Below are positions 1 to 4,664 of a DNA stretch of 6,236 bases, piece by piece (the stretch's first letter is position 1; every line of letters begins with the position of its first letter). This DNA comes from Pseudomonadota bacterium. GTDB lineage: Bacteria; Pseudomonadota; Alphaproteobacteria; Rhizobiales; Devosiaceae. The notes under the pieces were generated by a model, which was given only the letters and a program-made list of their open reading frames with translations, was not told the DNA's origin and searched no databases. The stretch lies in contig JAEZFJ010000012.1 of assembly GCA_023437755.1 (NCBI GenBank), forward strand, positions 1 to 6,236, given 5' to 3'. The position numbers were made by a program, and so were the translations under genes.

Positions 1-84
1 ACGCTTCGCTTTCCTTTCCGCCGCCCGGCGCTGTTCGAAGCCGACACCCCACCCCTCAACACTGAAGTGATTGCCGGCCCATGA
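1..84 (+). CDS. Probable sensor histidine kinase, C-terminal end only (partial)
   Basis: An open frame enters at base 1 and ends at the TGA at 82-84. The 27 visible residues begin TLRFPFRRPALFEAD and end EVIAGP. A short run like FTLRFPFRR is typical of the last beta strand of the HATPase_c (ATP-binding) domain of histidine kinases, followed here by a tail of about 18 residues. The stop overlaps the start of the response regulator as ATGA, the usual arrangement of a translationally coupled kinase-regulator pair. The identification therefore rests on a short C-terminal match plus context. All catalytic motifs (H-box, N-box, G-boxes) lie outside the window, so kinase type and input domain cannot be judged. 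Confidence 0.68.
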   Translation, partial: TLRFPFRRPALFEADTPPLNTEVIAGP

Positions 85-1112
85 CAGCCACCATTCTCTG
101 CGTCGAGGACGAAGCCGACCTTCGCGCCGATATCTGCGAGGAACTCGCTGCTGCCGGCTATCAGGTGGCCGAAGCGGCCAATGGGCAGGAGGCGCTGGAA
201 CAGTTGCGCGCCAGTCGCTTCGACCTGGTGCTGTGCGACATCACCATGCCAAAGATGTCGGGGCTCGAACTGCTCCGGCTGGTGCGGCAGGAGCCCGGCC
301 TTGGCGACCTGCCCTTCATCTTCCTCACCGCCCTCGCCAGCCGCCGCGATATCATCGCCGGCAAGGAAGCAGGGGTCGATGACTACCTGACCAAGCCCAT
401 CGATTTCGATCTGATGCTGATCACCGTGGCGGCCCGCCTTGATCAGGTCGCCCGCATCAAGGGTGCGGTGCGGGGGGAAGGTGGAGCCGGCGGCAGCGTA
501 CGCTCCGCTCTGCTCGGTGCCGATGAAGCCCTCAACCGCATCGCTGTCGGCGTGTTCCTGCTCGACAGCGAACGCAAGGTGCTGTTCCGCAACCGTCGAG
601 CCGAGGAATTGCTGGCCGAAGCCGACGGCATCAGCGTCTCGCGCGAAGGCCTGCTGCGCGGCGAGAAACCGCAGCAGACTCACGCCCTGCGCGACATTGT
701 CGATGTCGCTGTCGCCCGCGCGACTGCCGGTGACCGGCAGGCGAGCCAGGCGGTGGCGCTCAGCCGCAATTCCGGTCGACGTGCCTTGTTCGCCGTAGCC
801 TGCCCGCTGGGCCGGGGTCCGGCGCAGCCGGGGGAGCCGGTGGTCGGGCTCTTCGTCACCGATCCAGAGCGGCGGCTCAGCGCCGCGGCCGAGGCGGTGG
901 CGCAACTCTATGGCCTGTCACCGGCGGAGACGCGGCTGGCACTGGCTCTGGCGCGAGGGCTGCGGCTCGACGAGATCGCTGAGGAGTTCGGTATTTCACG
1001 CAATACGGTCAGCTACACGCTCAAGAACCTGTTCCGCAAAACCGAGACCGACCGCCAGGCCGACCTGATCAGCCTGTTCATATCGAGCCCGGTCAGCCTC
1101 GAGGATCACTAG
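81..1112 (+). CDS. Response regulator: receiver, PAS-like region, LuxR-type DNA-binding domain
   Basis: This is a cytoplasmic phosphorylation-controlled transcription factor of 343 residues. The receiver domain (about 1-120) has the full active site: acidic pair E9/D10, phospho-acceptor D53 in LVLCDITMPKMSG, T83 and K105 before P106. Residues about 148-265 (GVFLLDSERKVLFRNRRAEELL onward) look like the degenerate PAS-like region found ahead of the helix-turn-helix in some LuxR-type regulators. The DNA-binding domain spans about 279-333, starting LSPAETRLALALARG, with recognition-helix region FGISRNTVSYTLKNLFRK. At 343 residues it is much longer than ordinary two-domain NarL/FixJ regulators (about 210), because of the middle region. 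The ATG is chosen because it overlaps the upstream kinase stop (ATGA). No strong Shine-Dalgarno is visible, so translation is probably coupled. Target genes are unknown. Confidence 0.93.
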   Translation: MTATILCVEDEADLRADICEELAAAGYQVAEAANGQEALEQLRASRFDLVLCDITMPKMSGLELLRLVRQEPGLGDLPFIFLTALASRRDIIAGKEAGVDDYLTKPIDFDLMLITVAARLDQVARIKGAVRGEGGAGGSVRSALLGADEALNRIAVGVFLLDSERKVLFRNRRAEELLAEADGISVSREGLLRGEKPQQTHALRDIVDVAVARATAGDRQASQAVALSRNSGRRALFAVACPLGRGPAQPGEPVVGLFVTDPERRLSAAAEAVAQLYGLSPAETRLALALARGLRLDEIAEEFGISRNTVSYTLKNLFRKTETDRQADLISLFISSPVSLEDH

Positions 1113-1115
1113 AGC

Positions 1116-1325
1116 TCAGGCTGCGGCGCGCTGGCTGCGGCGCGTCCGAGCGGCGGGCTTGGCCGCACCTCTGGCCACCGGACGGCGCTTGCTGGTCGGC
1201 CGCGGCCGGAACGCGGGGTCGCTGGCGATCACGGCCGCGATGGCGGCGTCGATGCCGCGGAAGATGGACGTCAACTCGGGATGATCGCTTTCGTCGAAGT
1301 CGATGCTGTCTGGCAGGCGGGTCAT
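1116..1325 (-). CDS. Hypothetical 69-residue protein with acidic N-terminus and basic tail
   Basis: I do not recognise a family. The ATG at 1325-1323 has a good ribosome-binding site: GAGGA on the minus strand, 7 bases before the start. Residues 6-17 are acidic (DSIDFDESDHPE) and 18-35 form a likely helix rich in Ala and Ile. Residues 40-69 are strongly basic and rich in Ala and Pro, with 11 Lys/Arg in 30 residues (for example SKRRPVARGAAKPAARTRR). Such a tail suggests nucleic acid or membrane-surface binding, but that is inference. There is no signal peptide or membrane segment. It follows the 26-residue gene by 21 bases on the same strand, so the two probably share a transcript. Its stop lies 3 bases past the response regulator stop on the other strand. 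The function is unknown; the gene call rests on the ribosome-binding site, the intact frame and the free position between genes. Confidence 0.55.
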   Translation of the reverse strand: MTRLPDSIDFDESDHPELTSIFRGIDAAIAAVIASDPAFRPRPTSKRRPVARGAAKPAARTRRSQRAAA

Positions 1326-1346
1326 CTGTTTGTCCTCGGCATGGGG

Positions 1347-1427
1347 TCAGGCGGCCAGGCCATAGGGCAAGGCCAGGAAAGCTAGGGCGAGCGCATAGAG
1401 GCTCGAAAGCAGGATCGTGCGGCGCAT
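1347..1427 (-). CDS. Small hydrophobic 26-residue peptide (possible membrane microprotein)
   Basis: This is a short frame from ATG (1427-1425) to TGA (1349-1347). The peptide starts MRRTILLSSLYALALAFLAL and ends PYGLAA. A positively charged start (RR) followed by about 22 hydrophobic residues is what a single membrane-spanning microprotein, or a signal-peptide-like leader, looks like. The Shine-Dalgarno is only weak (GAGA, 5 bases before ATG). It sits 21 bases upstream of the 69-residue gene on the same strand, so the pair may be one small operon, or this frame may act as a translated leader for the next gene. No family is recognised. It could be a chance frame, but hydrophobicity from end to end, the charged start and the position argue mildly for a real product. 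Confidence 0.4.
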   Translation of the reverse strand: MRRTILLSSLYALALAFLALPYGLAA

Positions 1428-1517
1428 GATGGTCTCGATGGGCAAGAAGTGGAGGCGGAGAAATCACAGCCCCTGTTGCGCGCCATTAATCATTTGTTGA
1501 GACTTGCCTCGCCCCTC

Positions 1518-1546
1518 AAACAGGTGGGCAGATCAGGCGAAGTCAA
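1518..1546 (-). promoter_or_regulatory. Weak candidate promoter for the two small minus-strand genes
   Basis: On the minus strand, TTGACT (1546-1541) is a good -35 match. After 17 bases it is followed by CTGTTT (1523-1518), a poor -10. The surrounding gap (1428-1581) is visibly more AT-rich than the genes, as expected of a promoter region. The 26-residue frame begins about 90 bases downstream. This is a motif match only. Confidence 0.22.
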
Positions 1547-1581
1547 ATAAAATAACCAGCCGGGGCAGTGGTAAGACAGAC

Positions 1582-1613
1582 CGGCGCCGAAACTGGTGAC
1601 AGTTTCGGCGCCG
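1582..1613 (-). terminator. Strong 13-bp hairpin, probable terminator of the FAD oxidoreductase gene
   Basis: A perfect inverted repeat pairs CGGCGCCGAAACT (1582-1594) with AGTTTCGGCGCCG (1601-1613) around a 6-base loop. It lies about 31 bases past the stop of the minus-strand oxidoreductase gene. Read on the minus strand it is followed by a moderately T-rich stretch (TCTGTCTTA) rather than a clean T-run. A role as transcription terminator or 3' stabilising hairpin is inferred from position and stem strength. A symmetric element of this kind could also bind a protein. Confidence 0.68.
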
Positions 1614-1644
1614 TCACGGCGTCGCCAGAATCGACCAGGATCGG

Positions 1645-3054
1645 TCATGCGGCGGGTGGGATATTCTGGTTCAGCCGAAACAGGTTCGTGGGATCGTAGC
1701 GGCGCTTGATCGCGCGCAGCCGCTGCAAGGTCGTCTCCGGATAGACTTGGCCGAGACTGTCGGCGCCCTGTTCCGCCTGGAAGTTCACATAGACTCCGGC
1801 CATGGCACTCGTGCCGAGTGCCGCGATGCCGTCGGCCGCCCAACGGTCGTTGCGCGCCGCCGCTTCGGCGCCACTGTCCATCGCCAGATAGGCGAACAGG
1901 ATCGGCGCGGACCGGTGGGCATAGGCGGTCGCCTCGGTCGGCACGCGCGCCGCCGCCCCGCCGAGGATGCGGATCTGCGCCACCCGCATCGGTGCCGGAC
2001 AGGCGCCGACGCGCTCCAGCATGTCGGCGGCCTGCTTCAGGTCCACGTCGTCGATGAACTGCGCCCGCACCGATACGGTCGGCGCCATCCCCGGCTCTTC
2101 AGGGAGGTACATCATGCTGTAGGGGCCGGGTCGCACCAGGTCGGCGATAGGGGTCGCCAGCGCCCGGAACGGCGCCAGTGCCACCGCTGCAGCCGCAGCC
2201 GGACCGGCATAGGCCATCATGCCCATCAGCACGGTCTTGCCGTAGAACTCCGGCGGCAGGAGCGGCATCGGCGGGCAGGGCATGGCGATCAGGATCGTGG
2301 TCAGCTCTTCCGGCGCCGCCCGGGCAGCGGCCACGAAGCCGGTGACCACGTCCGGCGTCGCCGGCAGCACCAGCGGGCCGCCGGTGAATTCCGGCAGCGG
2401 GTTCAGCCGGTACTTGAACCGGGTCACCACGCCGAAATTCCCGCCGCCGCCGCGAATGGCCCAGAACAGGTCCGGATGGTTGCGTTCATCCACCGTCAGG
2501 ATATCGCCCGCGGCGGTGACGATCTCGGCCGCCAGCAGGGCATCGATGGTGAGGCCATGCTTGCGCGCCATGTAGCCGAGCCCGCCGCCGACGGTCAGGC
2601 CGCCGATGCCGACGCTGGCGGAGTCACCGAAGCCCACCACCACCTGATGCTGGTCGAGCGCGGCTGACACTTCTCCCGCGTTCAGCCCGCTGCCGGCCCA
2701 CACAGTCATCGCTTGGGTGTCGATGTCGATGCCGTTGAGATCGCGCAGGTCGATGACGATGCCGCCGGTGCTGCCGCTATGGCCGCACACCGAGTGGCCG
2801 CCACTGCGAATGGCGATCTCGAGCCCATTGCGGCGGGCGAAGTCGACCACGTCGGCGACATCTGCCGCGTCCTGCACGCGGGCAATAAACAGCGGCTGGT
2901 GGTTCCAGTTGCCCAGTGCCACCGCGCGCAACGCATCGTAGTCGGTGTCGCCCGCGGTGATGATCCGGCCCTTCATCCTCAGGGCCAGGGTCTCGACACC
3001 GCGGGCCAATTGACCGGTCAGTTCGGGTTCATCGACCCGCATAACGACGTTCAT
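1645..3054 (-). CDS. FAD-dependent oxidoreductase, berberine bridge enzyme-like (VAO/PCMH family)
   Basis: This is a 469-residue flavoenzyme likely to oxidise a small organic substrate such as an alcohol, sugar or aromatic; the substrate cannot be read from sequence. The FAD-binding PCMH domain covers about residues 50-225. It includes IRSGGHS, whose H87 is the expected site of covalent 8-alpha-histidyl FAD attachment, then DSASVGIGGLTVGGGLGY and AIRGGGGNFGVVTRF. The BBE C-terminal motif is at about 437-469 (RRYDPTNLFRLNQNIPP). The second flavin-anchoring Cys of plant BBE enzymes (GxCPTVG) is replaced by S145, so a single covalent link is expected. V148 lies at the oxygen gatekeeper position. 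No signal peptide is seen, so it is probably cytoplasmic. I chose ATG 3054-3052 because GGAG lies 8 bases upstream; a TTG six codons earlier would swallow that site. It is divergent from the diheme cytochrome c and followed by a strong hairpin. Confidence 0.92.
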   Translation of the reverse strand: MNVVMRVDEPELTGQLARGVETLALRMKGRIITAGDTDYDALRAVALGNWNHQPLFIARVQDAADVADVVDFARRNGLEIAIRSGGHSVCGHSGSTGGIVIDLRDLNGIDIDTQAMTVWAGSGLNAGEVSAALDQHQVVVGFGDSASVGIGGLTVGGGLGYMARKHGLTIDALLAAEIVTAAGDILTVDERNHPDLFWAIRGGGGNFGVVTRFKYRLNPLPEFTGGPLVLPATPDVVTGFVAAARAAPEELTTILIAMPCPPMPLLPPEFYGKTVLMGMMAYAGPAAAAAVALAPFRALATPIADLVRPGPYSMMYLPEEPGMAPTVSVRAQFIDDVDLKQAADMLERVGACPAPMRVAQIRILGGAAARVPTEATAYAHRSAPILFAYLAMDSGAEAAARNDRWAADGIAALGTSAMAGVYVNFQAEQGADSLGQVYPETTLQRLRAIKRRYDPTNLFRLNQNIPPAA

Positions 3055-3062
3055 CTTGTCCG

Positions 3063-3066
3063 CTCC
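3063..3066 (-). promoter_or_regulatory. Ribosome-binding site deciding the oxidoreductase start
   Basis: GGAG on the minus strand lies 8 bases before the ATG at 3054-3052. It supports that ATG over the TTG at 3072-3070 in the same frame, which has no comparable site and overlaps a hairpin and T-run. Confidence 0.65.
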
Positions 3067-3070
3067 AAGC

Positions 3071-3092
3071 AAAAAGCGCCGCTCCCCGGCGC
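3071..3092 (-). terminator. Terminator-like hairpin with T5 in the oxidoreductase leader
   Basis: On the minus strand GCGCCG (3092-3087) pairs perfectly with CGGCGC (3081-3076) around the loop GGGAG, and is followed at once by TTTTT (3075-3071). This is the form of an intrinsic terminator. It sits in the 5' leader, 5 bases before the GGAG ribosome-binding site, with no minus-strand gene visible upstream for it to end. It may therefore work as an attenuator. The short 6-bp stem also allows chance in GC-rich DNA. Confidence 0.45.
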
Positions 3093-3171
3093 GTCATGGC
3101 GGGGCGGAATAGAGGATCGCGAGGGGGTGCGCCCTACCCGTTTGTGGGGGCGTGTTGAGGGACACGGCAGC

Positions 3172-3183
3172 ACCACCGGTGGT
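3172..3183. repeat. Perfect 12-bp palindrome, candidate operator
   Basis: ACCACCGGTGGT reads the same on both strands. It lies about 85 bases upstream of the cytochrome c start and about 120 bases upstream of the oxidoreductase start. Dyad symmetry in a divergent promoter region is typical of dimeric repressor or activator sites, but no regulator gene is adjacent and no known operator is matched. A second palindrome, CGGCGCGCCG, lies at 3200-3209. Confidence 0.35.
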
Positions 3184-3253
3184 CTCTCGGGCTAGTGATC
3201 GGCGCGCCGGTTGCGCCCCTACAGCCGATCTGCTCTGTTCCTCAATGGCTTAC

Positions 3254-3258
3254 GGAGG
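3254..3258 (+). promoter_or_regulatory. Ribosome-binding site deciding the GTG start of the cytochrome c gene
   Basis: GGAGG, part of GGAGGGAG, lies 9 bases before the GTG at 3268. The frame is open upstream to a TTG at 3211, but that start has no ribosome-binding site and would add 19 residues in front of an otherwise normal charged N-terminus and membrane anchor. Confidence 0.75.
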
Positions 3259-3267
3259 GAGAACCAG

Positions 3268-4140
3268 GTGCGTCGCTGGTGGCTTGTGGGCGGCTTCGTG
3301 CTGATCGTGGCAGTTTCGGCGGGATTTTACCTTCTGAAGCCGGTTGCCGGTCCTCCGCGCGACCTGACGCTGGTGGGCGACGCCGAGCGCGGCGCCTACC
3401 TGCTTCGCATCGGCGGTTGCATCTCCTGCCACACCGATGCGGCCAATGGCGGCCCTGAACTCGCCGGCGGTGCCGGCCTGGCGACGCCCTTCGGCACCTT
3501 CGTGCCCCCCAATATCACCGCCCATCCTGAAGCCGGGATCGGCAACTGGACGCTGGCGCAGTTCGCCGAGGCCATGAGCAACGGCATGGGACCCGACGGG
3601 CACCTCTACCCGATGTTCCCCTACGAGAACTACACGCTGATGAGCGATCAGGAGGTCGCCGACCTCCACGCGGCGCTCCTTGCCACCGAACCCGTAGCCG
3701 AGCCGGCGGGCGGTGGCGCGCCATTCCCGTTCAACATCCGCCTTGCTGCGGCCGGCTGGAAGAACCTGTTCTTCGCCCCCCGCCGGTTCGAGCCCGATCC
3801 CGAACGCTCCGACACCTACAACCGCGGCAAGTATCTCGCCTTCGGCCCCGCCCATTGCGTCGCCTGCCACACGCCCCGCAACGTCTTCGGTGCCCTCGAA
3901 TGGGACCGGGCGCTGACCGGCTCCCCCGGCGGGGTCGGCGGACGCGCTCCCGCCATCACCGCGGCGGCACTGCGCGAGGAGGGTTACGACGTCCCCACCC
4001 TGGTGCAGACCCTGAAAGACGGCTTCACCCCCAGTTTCGACGTTCTCGGCGGCCCCATGGGCGAGGTGATCGCCGACTCCACCTCCCACTGGACCGACGC
4101 CGACCTGACCGCCCTCGCCGAGTTCCTGCTCGCCGACTAG
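3268..4140 (+). CDS. Membrane-anchored diheme cytochrome c
   Basis: This is a 290-residue electron carrier expected on the periplasmic side of the inner membrane. The N-terminus is short and basic (M-R-R-W-W), then hydrophobic at about residues 5-23 (LVGGFVLIVAVSAGFYLL), giving a signal anchor or uncleaved signal peptide. Two c-type heme sites are visible: C51-I-S-C54-H55 and C197-V-A-C200-H201. M116 (in HLYPMFPYENYT) and M264 (in GGPMGEVIADST) fit the axial Met ligands. The layout resembles the diheme cytochrome subunits and partners of membrane dehydrogenases (alcohol-dehydrogenase-type cytochrome family), which pass electrons from periplasmic oxidation to the respiratory chain. The partner dehydrogenase is not in the window. 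The neighbouring flavoenzyme is divergent and lacks an export signal, so it is not an obvious partner. The GTG start is set by GGAGG 9 bases upstream. Confidence 0.9.
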   Translation: MRRWWLVGGFVLIVAVSAGFYLLKPVAGPPRDLTLVGDAERGAYLLRIGGCISCHTDAANGGPELAGGAGLATPFGTFVPPNITAHPEAGIGNWTLAQFAEAMSNGMGPDGHLYPMFPYENYTLMSDQEVADLHAALLATEPVAEPAGGGAPFPFNIRLAAAGWKNLFFAPRRFEPDPERSDTYNRGKYLAFGPAHCVACHTPRNVFGALEWDRALTGSPGGVGGRAPAITAAALREEGYDVPTLVQTLKDGFTPSFDVLGGPMGEVIADSTSHWTDADLTALAEFLLAD

Positions 4141-4184
4141 CCTCTCCGCCCGAACCGGACGCCATTGTCCTTTGCCGCCAGATA

Positions 4185-4210
4185 CGTATTCTCCCATAGG
4201 GGCGAATACG
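4185..4210 (+). repeat. Inverted repeat reaching the ribosome-binding site of the HNH-like gene
   Basis: CGTATTC (4185-4191) pairs with GAATACG (4204-4210). Inside, CCC (4193-4195) pairs with GGG (4200-4202) around the loop ATAG, with one T/C mismatch between the two stems. The last base of the repeat is the first G of the GGAGG ribosome-binding site (4210-4214), 10 bases before the ATG. It could be an operator if transcription starts nearby, or an RNA hairpin affecting translation. Confidence 0.45.
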
Positions 4211-4220
4211 GAGGCGAGGG

Positions 4221-4661
4221 ATGGTTGCGCCTGACAAGCCGGAGGGGCTGGGCGACAATCCGCAGGCCGGCTTCGAAACGTCGCTGGCCGACTATCAGGG
4301 CCTCTACCGGCTGGTGCTCACGGCCTATGGCTATCGTTGCGCGCTGACCGGCGAGCGCTTTGTGCCCGAGGGTGGCCTGATTCATCCCCATCTCGAAGCC
4401 GTGGCCATCCGCCCCCGCGACAGCGGCGGTCCGCTCGCCATCACCAACTACCTGGCCGTCGAGGAACATGCCGGCCGCGCCTTCCGCGCCGGCTACATCG
4501 TGGTTGCCGACGACTACCGCATACTCCTGCCCGAGCCGCAGCGGCTGCAGCCGGCCCTGACTCGCCGGCTAGGCGAAAAGCTGTTTCTGCCGGAAGAGGC
4601 GATGTTCTGGCCCGCCCCTGAGCACCTCGGCTTTCACCGCCGCCTGATGCAGCGCGGGTGA
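4221..4661 (+). CDS. Small HNH-endonuclease-like protein with degenerate active site
   Basis: This protein of 146 residues resembles the HNH domain found at the end of some restriction-type nucleases: AYGYRCALTG (35-44), then LEAVAIRP (58-65), then a glycine-rich turn and ITNYLAVEEHAGRAFRAGYIVVADDYRIL (74-102). In active relatives the middle motif is normally LEAAHIxP, whose His is catalytic. Here that position is A62. N76 and H83 may be the remaining N and H. C40 has no CxxC partner, so no zinc site is evident. It is probably a family member that lost or changed nuclease activity; that is inference from one motif. The rest (FLPEEAMFWPAPEHLGFHRRL) is a conserved-looking C-terminus. The start is supported by GGAGG 6 bases upstream. 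Cytoplasmic, role unknown. Its stop is 3 bases from the stop of the convergent serine dehydratase gene. Confidence 0.75.
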   Translation: MVAPDKPEGLGDNPQAGFETSLADYQGLYRLVLTAYGYRCALTGERFVPEGGLIHPHLEAVAIRPRDSGGPLAITNYLAVEEHAGRAFRAGYIVVADDYRILLPEPQRLQPALTRRLGEKLFLPEEAMFWPAPEHLGFHRRLMQRG

Positions 4662-4664
4662 GCC

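Larger units (their letters stand above)
3055..3267. promoter_or_regulatory. Divergent intergenic region between oxidoreductase and cytochrome c
   Basis: These 213 bases must hold the promoters of both flanking genes, which point away from each other. I find no convincing -35/-10 pair on either strand. The region contains perfect palindromes at 3172-3183 and 3200-3209 and a terminator-like hairpin at 3071-3092 close to the oxidoreductase start. Shared regulation of the two genes is plausible from layout but is not shown. Confidence 0.5.

Noticed and set aside
1119..1144. 12-base direct repeat GGCTGCGGCGCG (1119-1130 and 1133-1144) after the response regulator
   Set aside because: Two short GC-rich copies with a 14-base period inside the end of a small gene are explained by composition. 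There is no third copy and no hairpin with a T-run.
1747..2667. Plus-strand open frame of about 306 residues opposite the FAD oxidoreductase
   Set aside because: The product is rich in Arg, His and Gly, as a mirror frame of a GC-rich gene would be. It has no family motif, and the opposite strand encodes a well-defined enzyme.
3032..3097. 21-codon upstream frame on the minus strand (starting MTRRGAALF) overlapping the oxidoreductase start, possible leader peptide
   Set aside because: There is no ribosome-binding site before its ATG (the preceding bases are C-rich), and it has no run of a single regulatory amino acid. It probably arises by chance across the hairpin.
3268..4140. Cytochrome c as the dedicated electron acceptor of the neighbouring flavoenzyme
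   Set aside because: The genes are divergent, the flavoenzyme lacks an export signal, and its gatekeeper Val favours oxygen. Neighbourhood alone is not enough.
3250..4197. Long open frame antisense to the cytochrome c gene (about 315 residues)
   Set aside because: It lies opposite a gene with two clear heme motifs. Long antisense frames are expected in GC-rich coding DNA, and the product is low-complexity Gly/Val/Ala with no recognisable motif.
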